Part shown: piece by piece, positions 1 to 7,883 of the stretch | Numbering within the stretch: the first letter of the stretch is position 1 | Layout of the letters: each line of letters starts with the position of its first letter | Assembly (NCBI GenBank): GCA_020161795.1 | Contig: JAIUOR010000009.1 | Location: 1-45,567, forward strand | Source: Actinomycetota bacterium | GTDB lineage: Bacteria > Actinomycetota > Actinomycetes > Propionibacteriales > Propionibacteriaceae | Reading direction: 5' to 3' | DNA: 45,567 bases | Position numbers and translations under genes: made by a program | The notes under the pieces: model-generated | What the model was told of the DNA's origin: nothing | What the model saw: only the letters and a program-made list of their open reading frames with translations | Database searches by the model: none

Positions 1-586
1 CATCGGCGTAGGCCTCGGCGGCGTGCTCGGGACGGCCGTCGAAGTTGATCGCGTTGGCGATCAGCCACACCTCGCCGGTGTGCTGATCGAGCACGGCCAT
101 GTCGGTGACCAGGAGCATGGTGAGCTCAGCCATCCCCAGGTCGTCGGGGTTGCCGTCCGGCAGCTTCTCCAGCCGCCGCACCACGTCATAGCCGAGGTAG
201 CCGACCATGCCGGAGACCAGCGGCGGCAGCTCGGGATCGCGCGGGGTGTGCAGCTGTTCGAGGGTGTCGGCCAGCACGGTCAGTGGGTCGCCGCCGCTCG
301 GCAGCCCATCGATCGGGCGCCCACTCCAACTCCAGACCGCCTCGCCGTCCCGCTCGCTGAGCGTCGCCGCAGCAGAGACGCCGATGAAGGAGTAGCGGCC
401 CCACACGCCGCCGGCGGCGGATTCCAGCAGGAAGGTTCCCGGGCGGTCACCGCACAGCTGGTGATAGAGCCCGACCGCGGTGAACTCCTCACCCAGCAAC
501 CGGGTGTGGACGCTCACCACCCGCCGGGTGGCGGCGGCCTCGACGAAGCCGGCCAGATCCGGCTGGATCGGCAGCTCGACGCTCAT
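1..586 (-). CDS. trpE: Anthranilate synthase component I, N-terminal part (cut by window edge)
   Basis: Only the first ~195 codons are present; the gene runs off the left edge. The enzyme's family converts chorismate and glutamine-derived ammonia to anthranilate, the first step of tryptophan synthesis. The translation shows the hallmark N-terminal TrpE stretch [10 protein letters not shown] followed by GRYSFIGV, and further on GMVGYLGYD, all part of the non-catalytic N-terminal domain that holds the feedback (tryptophan) site in this family. The chorismate-binding catalytic domain lies outside the window. The ATG at 586 overlaps the hisI stop by four bases (ATGA), so the two are translationally coupled in the order hisI-trpE, an order common in actinobacteria. 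PabB is a paralogue, but the LLES motif and hisI linkage favour TrpE. Confidence 0.9.
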   Translation of the reverse strand, partial: MSVELPIQPDLAGFVEAAATRRVVSVHTRLLGEEFTAVGLYHQLCGDRPGTFLLESAAGGVWGRYSFIGVSAAATLSERDGEAVWSWSGRPIDGLPSGGDPLTVLADTLEQLHTPRDPELPPLVSGMVGYLGYDVVRRLEKLPDGNPDDLGMAELTMLLVTDMAVLDQHTGEVWLIANAINFDGRPEHAAEAYAD

Positions 587-945
587 CGCTCCTCCTCCAG
601 CAGCAGGTCGGCGTCGAAGCAGGTGTCGGTACCGGTGTGACACGCAGGCCCGGTCTGGTCGACCCGGACGAGCAGGGTGTCGCCGTCACAGTCCAGCCGC
701 ACCTCACGGACATGCTGGGTGTGCCCGGAGGTCTCGCCCTTCACCCAGTACTGCTGACGGCTGCGCGAGTAGTAGGTGCCGCGGCGGGTCGCCAGCGTGC
801 GTCGCAACGCCTCGTCGTCCATCCAGGCCAGCATCAGCACCCGGCCGGTCGTAGCCTCCTGCACCACCGCCGGCACCAGGCCCTCCGGATTGCGCTTGAG
901 GCGCTGGGCGATCGCCGAGTCGAGAGTTTCGGTCACGTCTGCCAT
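583..945 (-). CDS. hisI: Phosphoribosyl-AMP cyclohydrolase
   Basis: A 120-residue stand-alone HisI, which opens the purine ring of phosphoribosyl-AMP in histidine synthesis. Family features are visible: FxPAVVQ-like [35 protein letters not shown], and the metal ligands in LDCDGDTLL and [11 protein letters not shown]. There is no fused HisE domain, as is usual in actinobacteria. The ATG at 945 gives the normal family length; the reading frame continues upstream antisense to serC, but that extension has no HisI similarity. It is divergent from serC, with 75 bp between the starts, and its stop overlaps the trpE start. Confidence 0.93.
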   Translation of the reverse strand: MADVTETLDSAIAQRLKRNPEGLVPAVVQEATTGRVLMLAWMDDEALRRTLATRRGTYYSRSRQQYWVKGETSGHTQHVREVRLDCDGDTLLVRVDQTGPACHTGTDTCFDADLLLEEER

Positions 946-1008
946 TGTGTCAGGCGCCGGCGAGGAACCGGCCCGCGGTCGTGGTCGTGAGCACCCCGGC
1001 CACGGTGG

Positions 1009-1014
1009 GAGAAT
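1009..1014 (+). promoter_or_regulatory. -10 element of a leaderless serC promoter
   Basis: GAGAAT lies exactly six bases before the serC ATG, the same geometry seen before many genes of this window. Transcription would start at or beside the ATG, and no ribosome binding site is present. Confidence 0.5.
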
Positions 1015-1020
1015 GCTGCC

Positions 1021-2103
1021 ATGCGTGCATTCAACTTCTCCGCCGGCCCCGCCATGCTCCCGACCGCCGTGTTGGAGCAGGCCCAGTCCGAGTTGCTCGA
1101 CTGGCAGGGTTCCGGGATGTCCGTGATGGAGGTGTCGCACCGCAGCAAGGCCTTCGTGGCCTGCGCAGACCAGACCGAGGCGCTGCTGCGCGAGGTGCTG
1201 GGCGTGCCCGACAACTACCGGGTGCTGTTCCTGCAGGGCGGTGCGAGCGCGCAGTTCGACGCCATCCCGATGAACCTGACCGCGCCCGGCGACCGGGTCG
1301 CCTTCCTGCACACCGGCCAGTGGTCGGCCAAGGCGATCAAGGGCGCCAAGCGCCAGGGGCTCGACGTCGAGGTGCTCGCCGACGAGGCCGCGTCGGGCTA
1401 CACCACAGTGCCGGCCGCGGACAGCTACCGGGTCGATCCCGGCGTCGCCTACCTGCACTACACACCGAACGAGACGATCGGCGGGGTCGAGTTCGACTAC
1501 GTCCCCGAGACCGGCGACGTGCCGCTGGTCGCGGACTTCTCGTCCACCATCCTCTCCCGGCCGGTCGACGTCTCCCGCTACGGGCTGATCTATGCCGGCG
1601 CCCAGAAGAACATGGGTCCGTCGGGTCTGTGCGTGGTGCTGGTGCGCGACGATCTGCTGGGACGGGCGCGACCCACCACGCCCTCGGTGCTGCAGTACGC
1701 CGACATGGCCGCCTCCGACTCGATGCTGAACACGCCGCCCACGTTCAGCCTGTACCTGCTGGGGCTCATCCTGCAGTGGGTGAAGGAGACCGGCGGGCTC
1801 ACCGCCATGGCCGAGCGCAACCAGGCCAAGGCGTCGGCGCTCTACGCCGCGATCGACGGTTCGGGTTTCTACTCCAACCCGGTCGCGGTGAACGCCCGGT
1901 CGTGGATGAACGTCCCCTTCCTGGTGCCGGACGCCGCGCTGGAGAAGCCCTTCGTCGCCGAGGCCGCCGCCGCCGGGCTGACCAGCCTGGCCGGTCACCG
2001 CTCCGTTGGCGGCATGCGGGCCAGCATCTACAACGCCATGCCGATCGAGGGCGTCCGCGCCCTGATCGACTTCATGGCCGCCTTCGAACAAAGCAATGGG
2101 TGA
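1021..2103 (+). CDS. serC: Phosphoserine aminotransferase
   Basis: A 360-residue fold-type I PLP enzyme that transaminates 3-phosphohydroxypyruvate with glutamate to give phosphoserine. Visible features are the N-terminal [11 protein letters not shown], the phosphate-cup residues EVSHRSK, the PLP lysine near residue 196 in [12 protein letters not shown], and the C-terminal [17 protein letters not shown]. Length is normal for the family. The ATG follows a -10 element at the leaderless distance. serA follows after 20 bases, so the two serine-synthesis enzymes probably form one operon. The end of the gene lies in an 11-bp direct repeat (2093-2103 and 2109-2119). Confidence 0.95.
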   Translation: MRAFNFSAGPAMLPTAVLEQAQSELLDWQGSGMSVMEVSHRSKAFVACADQTEALLREVLGVPDNYRVLFLQGGASAQFDAIPMNLTAPGDRVAFLHTGQWSAKAIKGAKRQGLDVEVLADEAASGYTTVPAADSYRVDPGVAYLHYTPNETIGGVEFDYVPETGDVPLVADFSSTILSRPVDVSRYGLIYAGAQKNMGPSGLCVVLVRDDLLGRARPTTPSVLQYADMAASDSMLNTPPTFSLYLLGLILQWVKETGGLTAMAERNQAKASALYAAIDGSGFYSNPVAVNARSWMNVPFLVPDAALEKPFVAEAAAAGLTSLAGHRSVGGMRASIYNAMPIEGVRALIDFMAAFEQSNG

Positions 2104-2123
2104 ACGACGCAATGGGTGAGGAC

Positions 2124-3293
2124 ATGACTTTCGCTATCAAGACCCTGAACGCCATCAGCCACACCGGGCTCTCCCGGTTGCCGAAGGAGGAGTTCGTCGT
2201 CGGTTCCGACGTCGACAGCCCGGACGCGCTGATGCTCCGCTCGGCGAACCTGCACGGCGTCGAGATCCCGGCCTCGGTGCTGGCCGTCGCCCGGGCCGGC
2301 GCGGGCACCAACAACATCCCGATCGCGGACTACTCCGCCCGGGGCATCCCGGTGTTCAACACCCCCGGCGCCAACGCCAACGCGGTGAAGGAACTCGTCA
2401 TCGCCGCGCTCTTCCTGGCCGCGCGCAATATCGTCCCCGCGGCTGCCTTCGCGCACCGGCTGGACGGGGACGCGCCGTCCATGGACAAGGCCGTCGAGGC
2501 GGGCAAGAAGGCCTACGTCGGCTTCGAGCTGCCCGGTCGCACCCTCGGCGTGATCGGCCTGGGCGCGATCGGCGTCGAGGTGGCCAATGCCGCCGCCAGC
2601 CTGGGGATGCGGGTGCTGGGCTACGACCCGGCGGTCACCGTCGAGCACGCCTGGAAGCTCAACTCCAAGGTCGAGCACGTCACCAACCTCGACCAGCTGC
2701 TGAAGCGGGCCGACATCGTCACCCTGCACGTGCCGCTGATCGATCCCACCCGGGGCCTGATCGGCGCCGAGCAGCTGGCGACGATGCGCAAGTCGGCGGT
2801 GCTGGTGAACTTCGCCCGCGGTCCGATCGTGGACGAACCGGCGGTCGTCGAGGCGCTGGAGAGCGGTCAGCTGCGGGCCTACATCTGCGACTTCCCCTCC
2901 CCCGCCCTGAACAAGCGGGACAAGGTGGTCACGCTGCCACACCTCGGCGCCTCCACCAACGAGGCCGAGGAGAACTGCGCCCGGATGGCCGCCGACCAGC
3001 TGCGCGACTACCTGCTGGAGGGCACCATCGTGAACTCGGTGAACTTCCCCAACGCCTCGCTGGCGCGCAGCGAGGGCTCCAACCGGATCGCGATCGCGAA
3101 CTCCAACGTGCCGAACATGGTGGGCCAGATCTCCACCCTGCTGGCCGAGGCCGGCCTCAACATCGCCGACCTGCTGAACAAGTCCCGCGGCGAACTGGCC
3201 TACACCCTGGTCGACGTCGAGGGTGAGGTTCCGGAGAGCCTGCTGGACGAGATCCGCGGCATCGAGGGAGTGCTCAGCGCGCGCTCGCTGTGA
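2124..3293 (+). CDS. serA: D-3-phosphoglycerate dehydrogenase, short type with ACT domain
   Basis: A 389-residue dehydrogenase oxidising 3-phosphoglycerate to 3-phosphohydroxypyruvate, the step before SerC. Residues 1-100 and 290-320 form the substrate-binding domain (MLRSANL; catalytic-His region [14 protein letters not shown]). The Rossmann motif is GVIGLGAIG around 142-150. Residues from ~325 form an ACT domain ([23 protein letters not shown]), which binds serine as feedback inhibitor in this family. The intervening ASB domain of the ~530-residue mycobacterial enzyme is absent. I chose ATG 2124 because GGTGAGG lies just before it; an in-frame ATG at 2112 would add four residues. Confidence 0.92.
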   Translation: MTFAIKTLNAISHTGLSRLPKEEFVVGSDVDSPDALMLRSANLHGVEIPASVLAVARAGAGTNNIPIADYSARGIPVFNTPGANANAVKELVIAALFLAARNIVPAAAFAHRLDGDAPSMDKAVEAGKKAYVGFELPGRTLGVIGLGAIGVEVANAAASLGMRVLGYDPAVTVEHAWKLNSKVEHVTNLDQLLKRADIVTLHVPLIDPTRGLIGAEQLATMRKSAVLVNFARGPIVDEPAVVEALESGQLRAYICDFPSPALNKRDKVVTLPHLGASTNEAEENCARMAADQLRDYLLEGTIVNSVNFPNASLARSEGSNRIAIANSNVPNMVGQISTLLAEAGLNIADLLNKSRGELAYTLVDVEGEVPESLLDEIRGIEGVLSARSL

Positions 3294-3347
3294 GCCCCAG
3301 GTGAGCCGGCGCAAGGGTTCGGCCACCGTTCCAGGTCGTGGGCTGAC

Positions 3348-3353
3348 TAGGAT
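3348..3353 (+). promoter_or_regulatory. -10 element of a leaderless promoter for the TOMM operon
   Basis: TAGGAT sits exactly six bases before the GTG of the first RiPP gene (3360). No Shine-Dalgarno sequence is present, so the operon probably begins as a leaderless transcript. It is the only clear promoter between serA and the end of the four-gene cluster. Confidence 0.6.
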
Positions 3354-3359
3354 TCCGGC

Positions 3360-4094
3360 GTGAGCGGGTTCCGGCTGTCTGCTGCGTGGTCCGTCCGGCC
3401 AACGGACGGCGGTGCCGTGCTGTCCGGCGGCGACGACGCGCTCTTCGAAGTGGCAGCGGCCGAGTTCCTCGGGCGGCTCGCGGCGGGTGCCGTCGTCGAG
3501 CGTGAGACCGTCCGCGCCGACGAGGCCGCCCTGTTCGAGAAGCTGGTGTCGGCCGAGATCGCGGTCCCGCTGATCACCACCGGTCGGACGGGTGCCGTCG
3601 CCTTCCTCGGCGACGAGCTTCCGTGGGAGCCGTCGCTGCCCGACGGCCTGGAACGGGTCGCGGATCCGGACGACGCCGCGTTGGTGGTGGTCGTGCGGCG
3701 CACCTCGCGCAGCTGGACGATCGCGGAGCTGGCTTCCGGTCTGGAGCAGCTTCATCTCTATGTCGATCTGTCGTTTCATCACACGGTCTCGATCGGGCCA
3801 CTCGTCGTGCCGCACCAGACGCCGTGCGTCTCGTGCCTGGCCGGGCGGCTCTCCGAGCGCTGGGGGGAGAACGAACCAGCCAGCGACCCGGCGGTGGCCC
3901 GTTCCTACCCTCAGTTGAGCGCGGCGCTGGTGGTGACCGAGATCGAACGCGCCGTCGCCGGCGACGGGTCGCTGGCCGGGTGGACGGTCTCGTGGAACCT
4001 CGCCGACCGCGCCGCGCGGCGGGAGCGGCTGCTGACCACCGCGGCGTGCCCGTATTGCCGTCCCTGGCAGGCATCGGGAAGCATCGAGCTGTGA
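3360..4094 (+). CDS. TOMM biosynthesis E1-like protein (SagC / leader-peptide-binding type)
   Basis: A 244-residue protein fitting the E1-ubiquitin-activating-like component of azol(in)e RiPP synthetases, which binds the precursor leader and presents the core to the YcaO enzyme. Two CxxC pairs, PCVSCLAGR (middle) and ACPYC (C-terminus), match the structural zinc site of the family. The N-terminal ~90 residues are the likely leader-recognition region. The stretch VDLSFHHTVSIGPLVVPHQTPCVSC is the recognisable family core. It starts with GTG at 3360, six bases after a -10. Its TGA overlaps the GTG of the precursor gene (GTGA, 4091-4094), so the precursor is translationally coupled. Assignment rests on the CxxC pairs plus the adjacent YcaO and dehydrogenase genes. 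Confidence 0.85.
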   Translation: MSGFRLSAAWSVRPTDGGAVLSGGDDALFEVAAAEFLGRLAAGAVVERETVRADEAALFEKLVSAEIAVPLITTGRTGAVAFLGDELPWEPSLPDGLERVADPDDAALVVVVRRTSRSWTIAELASGLEQLHLYVDLSFHHTVSIGPLVVPHQTPCVSCLAGRLSERWGENEPASDPAVARSYPQLSAALVVTEIERAVAGDGSLAGWTVSWNLADRAARRERLLTTAACPYCRPWQASGSIEL

Positions 4095-4684
4095 AAGCCC
4101 TGCGGACCCAGTTCGACGCCGACGACTTCGCCGGCGTCGTCGCCACGCCGACCTGCTCCAGTTGCTGTTGCTGCAGCTGCTGCGTGGCCACCGTGGTCGG
4201 AGCCGGCGCGATCGCCGCCGCTGCCACCGCGACAGCGGCACCCGAAACCGGACGCTCGCGCGCCGCCGTCCTTCGGCTCGGCGTGTTGGCGGCGCTCATC
4301 CCGTTGCTCTCCCTGCTGGCCGCGCTCGGGATCCTCTGGGCAATCTCGGAGACCGTCGGTGTCCAACTGGCGGTCGCGCTCCTGCTCATCTTCGGGTTCC
4401 TCGCCGCCGGCTACTCCTACCTGTTCCGGGCGCTGCGCGGCAGCGGGGCGGCCGGCCTGGCGGTGACGGTCGCGTTCCTCGTCCTGCTCTCGCTCGCCGT
4501 CGAAGCAGCGATCGCGATGCCGCTCGTGCTGAGCGAGTTCCCCGCCGCGTACCTGATCGTGCCGGCCGTGGCGCTGGCGGCCCTGGCCGGCGCGCTCACC
4601 AGGCCCGCCGTCCGTGAGCGGCTCGCCCGGACGGTGCGCCGGGGCGAGGTCGGCCCGGACGGACCGCCGCAACCGCGCCGCTGA
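4091..4684 (+). CDS. TOMM precursor peptide fused to a four-helix membrane domain
   Basis: A 197-residue product starting at GTG 4091. Residues 1-20 look like a leader; FAGVV (13-17) fits the FxxxB recognition pattern known from SagA. Residues 22-31 are CSSCCCCSCC, followed by VATVVGAG, closely like the Cys-rich core and ...ATGSG continuation of streptolysin S. Seven Cys and three Ser could become azoles. After an Ala/Thr-rich linker (38-53), four hydrophobic helices follow (~63-85, 91-112, 120-143, 150-170) and an Arg/Pro-rich tail. Arg clusters at 55-62, 113-116 and 171-184, with Glu in the other loops, predict both ends inside, which puts the core on the cytoplasmic side. Ordinary TOMM precursors have only ~50-70 residues. 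The frame is open throughout, and no internal start has a Shine-Dalgarno site. Confidence 0.85.
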   Translation: MKALRTQFDADDFAGVVATPTCSSCCCCSCCVATVVGAGAIAAAATATAAPETGRSRAAVLRLGVLAALIPLLSLLAALGILWAISETVGVQLAVALLLIFGFLAAGYSYLFRALRGSGAAGLAVTVAFLVLLSLAVEAAIAMPLVLSEFPAAYLIVPAVALAALAGALTRPAVRERLARTVRRGEVGPDGPPQPRR

Positions 4685-4692
4685 ACGTCACG

Positions 4693-5955
4693 ATGTCGCT
4701 CTCCCGGCACCTGATGCGCCGCGCCGTCGGCAATCGGCACGGCGTTGTCATGCAGCCGCAGCGGGCACCGGTGGGTCAGGCCGATGTGGCCTCGATCGTC
4801 CACTTCGGCGTGCCCCGGGTGACCGACGCTCCCTGGCAGAGCGCCGCCGGCGGCGTGGGCCGCGACGTCGAGACGGCCTGGCTGGCGGCCGTCGGCGAGA
4901 CGGTGGAACGCACCGCCGCCGGGCTGGTGCGGCTGCCATCCCGACGGCGCCGGGAACTGCCGGACGAGGTCCGGATCGACGCCGGGGAGTTCGCTCTCTT
5001 CACCCCCGAACAGCGCCGGGAGCCGGGCTTCCCCTACGGCCCGCTGTACGACGACGACTGCCCCTATGTCGAGGTCTTCGAGCTCGGTGGCGACGAATCC
5101 CGTTGGGTACCCCAGCCGTTGGTGAGCCTCCAGGATCCCCATCGGACCGGGGTCTCCACCTCGTCCGGTCTGGCTGCGGGCGAATCCTGTGGTGAGGCGC
5201 TGCTGCGGGGCCTGCAGGAGGCGATCGAGCGCGACGCGCTGATGACCAGCTGGCTGCACGGACTGGGCGGACGCGTCGTGCCGACCGCTCCGGCACTGCT
5301 CGCCGAGGTCGCACGGCTGGGCGGGGAGGCCGTCACCATCGACCTGACACCCGCGTACAGCCCGTTTCCGGTGGCCACCGTCATGGGCGGCATCGCCGAG
5401 CGTGGCAGGTGGCGGCACTCGCTCGGCGTCGCCTGCCGGGAGACCTGGGAGTCCGCGGCGGAGAAGGCCTACCTGGAGTGGAACCAGGGAGTGCTGTTCG
5501 CCAGCGTCTATCCGCGGCACATCGATCTCGGCGGGCTTCCCGGGCCTGATGAGCTCACCTCCTTCGACCAGCACGCCATGTACTACACCGCGCATCCCGG
5601 GGAGTGGGAGCAGCTGCCGTTGTGGAGCGGCCGCACCGAAGCCGGCCGGTGGGCTCGCCCGGAAGGCTCGGACGGCGACTCCGGCCTCGCGACGAGCACC
5701 GCCGAGGCGATCGGGGGGGCGTCGCTCGCTCTGCGGAGTTCCGGCATCCGGGTGTTCTATCGCGAGCTGACGACGATCGACGCGATCCAGGCCGGGCTGC
5801 ACGTCGTCCGGGTGCTGTCTCCCGACCTCGCCCCGATCTACGCGCACCAGCGGTGGCCCTACCTGCACAAGGTCGACGGCTTCCTCTCCTCGCGCTACCC
5901 CGACCGCGTCCCGGAATCCCGGTTCCCCTACCTCATGCCGCACCCGCTGGGCTGA
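4693..5955 (+). CDS. YcaO-domain cyclodehydratase (SagD type)
   Basis: A 420-residue YcaO protein. The family uses ATP to activate amide carbonyls so that Cys, Ser or Thr side chains cyclise to azolines. The ATP-binding signature is clear: TSSGLAAGESCGEALLRGL followed by QEAIERDAL around residues 155-180, and AAEKAYLEW further on. The protein ends PYLMPHPLG, matching the proline-rich C-terminus that is needed for activity in TOMM YcaO enzymes. It lies 8 bp after the precursor gene and 6 bp before the dehydrogenase. YcaO proteins also act in thioamide and RimO-linked chemistry, but the E1-like protein and Cys-rich precursor next to it fix the TOMM role. Confidence 0.93.
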   Translation: MSLSRHLMRRAVGNRHGVVMQPQRAPVGQADVASIVHFGVPRVTDAPWQSAAGGVGRDVETAWLAAVGETVERTAAGLVRLPSRRRRELPDEVRIDAGEFALFTPEQRREPGFPYGPLYDDDCPYVEVFELGGDESRWVPQPLVSLQDPHRTGVSTSSGLAAGESCGEALLRGLQEAIERDALMTSWLHGLGGRVVPTAPALLAEVARLGGEAVTIDLTPAYSPFPVATVMGGIAERGRWRHSLGVACRETWESAAEKAYLEWNQGVLFASVYPRHIDLGGLPGPDELTSFDQHAMYYTAHPGEWEQLPLWSGRTEAGRWARPEGSDGDSGLATSTAEAIGGASLALRSSGIRVFYRELTTIDAIQAGLHVVRVLSPDLAPIYAHQRWPYLHKVDGFLSSRYPDRVPESRFPYLMPHPLG

Positions 5956-5961
5956 CCACCG

Positions 5962-6672
5962 ATGGCCACCCCCTTCTTCCACGACTTCACCGAGGCCGCA
6001 GCCCTCGACGAGTTCAACCTCGTTGAGCTGGCCCGGCGCATGTCCGCCTTCGAGCCGGGCCCGGAGGAACTCCGGCTGAGCTACCCGACGGCGCCGACCG
6101 CGCTGGGCCGGCCGCGCACCTCCGCCCTGGACCGGCTGGCGGCGAAGCGGAGCAGCCAGCGCGAATTCGGCGTCCGTCCGATCCCCGGTGGCCGGTTCTC
6201 GGCGCTCCTGGGCGCGGCCCGGGCCTGGGACGGACCCGGGCACCGCACCCATCCAGCAGCCGGCGGGCGCTACGCCGTCGAACTCTTCGCGGTCTGCTGG
6301 GCCGTCGAAGGCTGGTCGGGCCGGATCCTCTACTACGACCCGGTCGACCACGGCGTCGTCGCGCTCCCCGACCCGGCACCGACCTGGGCGGACACCTATC
6401 CGCAGCTCGGCCTGACCGTGGACGGCACGCCGGGCTGCCTGCTGGTCGCCGTCGTCTTCCCCGAGCGGGTCACCGCCAAGTACGGCGAGCTGGGAGGCAG
6501 GTTCGTGCTGCTCGAAGCCGGGGCCGTCATGCAGTCGCTCTCGCTGGCCGCTGCCGCCCAGGGGCTTCGCGGCGTGGTCGCCGGCGGCCTGCAGGAGCGA
6601 TCCTGGCTGCGCACCCTGGGCCTCGATCAGACCTCCGCCCGCCTGGCCTTCGGGTATCTCGCCGGCACGTAG
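5962..6672 (+). CDS. SagB-type FMN-dependent azoline dehydrogenase
   Basis: A 236-residue protein of the nitroreductase superfamily that would oxidise azolines to aromatic thiazoles or oxazoles with FMN. Family motifs are the N-terminal LAAKRSSQREFGVRPI (FMN phosphate contacts), HPAAGGRYAVELF, and GRFVLLEAGAVMQSLSLAAAAQGL near the C-terminus. It begins 6 bp after the YcaO stop and completes the set E1-like, precursor, YcaO and dehydrogenase. The length is close to the minimal SagB domain with no extra fusion. The next gene downstream has its own promoter, so the operon probably ends here. Confidence 0.9.
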   Translation: MATPFFHDFTEAAALDEFNLVELARRMSAFEPGPEELRLSYPTAPTALGRPRTSALDRLAAKRSSQREFGVRPIPGGRFSALLGAARAWDGPGHRTHPAAGGRYAVELFAVCWAVEGWSGRILYYDPVDHGVVALPDPAPTWADTYPQLGLTVDGTPGCLLVAVVFPERVTAKYGELGGRFVLLEAGAVMQSLSLAAAAQGLRGVVAGGLQERSWLRTLGLDQTSARLAFGYLAGT

Positions 6673-6718
6673 GCCGCCATGGATGCCGACTCGGGTGCCG
6701 GCGGCGATCCGGACCGCG

Positions 6719-6724
6719 TAGGTT
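6719..6724 (+). promoter_or_regulatory. -10 element of a leaderless promoter for the Nudix-HAD gene
   Basis: TAGGTT lies exactly six bases before GTG 6731. The same hexamer at the same spacing precedes glgE. Confidence 0.6.
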
Positions 6725-6730
6725 GAGCGA

Positions 6731-7861
6731 GTGCTCGTCGAACTCCACCCCGCCGACTCCCATGACGACCTGCGTTACGTCGTGGTCGTGGCCTTCGACC
6801 AGGACAGGATCGTGTTGAGCCGCAAACACGGGCATGACACGTGGGAGACCCCTGGCGGCCACCTCGAACCCGGCGAGGGGCCCCTCGCCGCCGCCCGGCG
6901 CGAACTCTACGAGGAGTCGGGGGTACGCCCGCGGGCGCTCTACCCCGCCTTCGACTTCACGGTGGACGGCATCGCCAGCCGAGCTTTCGTTGCCGAAGTC
7001 GGCCAGTGGGACCCGCTACCCGACTCCGAGATGGCCGAGACCCGTGGCTTCGACGACCTCCCCGACCAGCTCACCTACCCCGACATTGCACCGATCGTGG
7101 TGGCTGCGGCGCGGAGAGCGGTGAAGATCCGCTCACTGCCCCTCGTGGGCCTGCTGCTGGATCTGGACCGAACCCTGCTGGATCACGACGCGGCGGCCGC
7201 CAGCGCCGTGCTGGCCTGGGCCGCAACGTTGCCCCAATGGCATGGCGACCAGGCCGAGTCGGTCGATCGCTGGCGTGAGCTCGAGGCCCGGCACTTCTCC
7301 GAGTACCAACGCGGTGAATGCGACTTCCCGGAGCAGCGGCGCCGCCGGGTACGCGGCTTCCTCCCGCAATTCGCGAAGCTGGACGACGCGGAGGCCGATC
7401 GGCTGTCCGCCCGCTACCTGGAGCACTACCAGAACGGCTGGACGGCCTTCGCCGATGCGCGGCCGCTGATCGAGCACGCGCTCTCGGTGGGACTCGCCGT
7501 CGGCGTCCTCACCAACGGCGACCAGGATCAGCAGGGCCGCAAGCTCCACAGGCTCGGTCTCGATCTGCCCGGTGTTCGGCTGTTCGCCTCCTCAGCCCTC
7601 GGTGTCGCCAAGCCCCATCCCGAGGCGTTCCGGCTGGCGTGTGCGGGGTTGGGAACGCCGCCGGCCCAGACCCTGATGGTCGGCGACGACGTCGACACCG
7701 AGATCGTCGGCGCCAGAGCGGCTGGCCTGCCGGCCTGGCATCTCGCGCGCGAGACAGCTCGTCCGAACTCCCTCAGCACGTTGGCCGAGCTTCATGGCCT
7801 TCGCGCATGGCCGACGCCCGGCCACCGAGCGGCCCCGGCTGAGCACCTCCGCCCACGCTGA
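6731..7861 (+). CDS. Nudix hydrolase - HAD phosphatase fusion
   Basis: A 376-residue two-domain protein. Residues ~1-130 are a Nudix domain with a complete Nudix box (Gx5Ex7RELxEExGV, starting GGHLEPGE), a family that hydrolyses nucleoside diphosphates linked to a second group. Residues ~138-360 are a HAD hydrolase: motif I LLDLDRTLLD, motif II VLTNGD, the lysine of motif III in GVAKPHPEAF, and motif IV MVGDDVDTEIVGARAAG. All catalytic residues of both domains are present. The substrate is unknown; one possibility is that the Nudix product, a monophosphate, is passed to the phosphatase. GTG 6731 is supported by the -10 element. It follows the TOMM operon but is separately promoted, so a link is unproven. 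Confidence 0.88.
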   Translation: MLVELHPADSHDDLRYVVVVAFDQDRIVLSRKHGHDTWETPGGHLEPGEGPLAAARRELYEESGVRPRALYPAFDFTVDGIASRAFVAEVGQWDPLPDSEMAETRGFDDLPDQLTYPDIAPIVVAAARRAVKIRSLPLVGLLLDLDRTLLDHDAAAASAVLAWAATLPQWHGDQAESVDRWRELEARHFSEYQRGECDFPEQRRRRVRGFLPQFAKLDDAEADRLSARYLEHYQNGWTAFADARPLIEHALSVGLAVGVLTNGDQDQQGRKLHRLGLDLPGVRLFASSALGVAKPHPEAFRLACAGLGTPPAQTLMVGDDVDTEIVGARAAGLPAWHLARETARPNSLSTLAELHGLRAWPTPGHRAAPAEHLRPR

Positions 7862-7883
7862 GCCCGCCAAGGTCCGCAGACCG

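Noticed and set aside
583-2112. Long minus-strand frame covering hisI and the antisense of serC
   Set aside because: Only the last 120 codons match a protein family (HisI); the upstream part is antisense to a clear serC and is low-complexity, as expected of GC-rich shadow frames.
2028-4241. 737-codon minus-strand frame opposite serA and the first RiPP genes
   Set aside because: Antisense to recognised genes, no family motifs, no ribosome binding site, and rich in Arg/Gly/His as in other shadow frames.
4262-4684. Separate membrane-protein gene starting at an internal GTG after the precursor core
   Set aside because: No internal start has a Shine-Dalgarno site or -10 element, and the frame is continuous from the GTG at 4091. 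It remains the main alternative to the fusion.
4417-6351. 644-codon minus-strand frame opposite the YcaO gene
   Set aside because: The plus strand encodes a complete YcaO protein with ATP motifs and a conserved C-terminus; the minus frame shows nothing recognisable.
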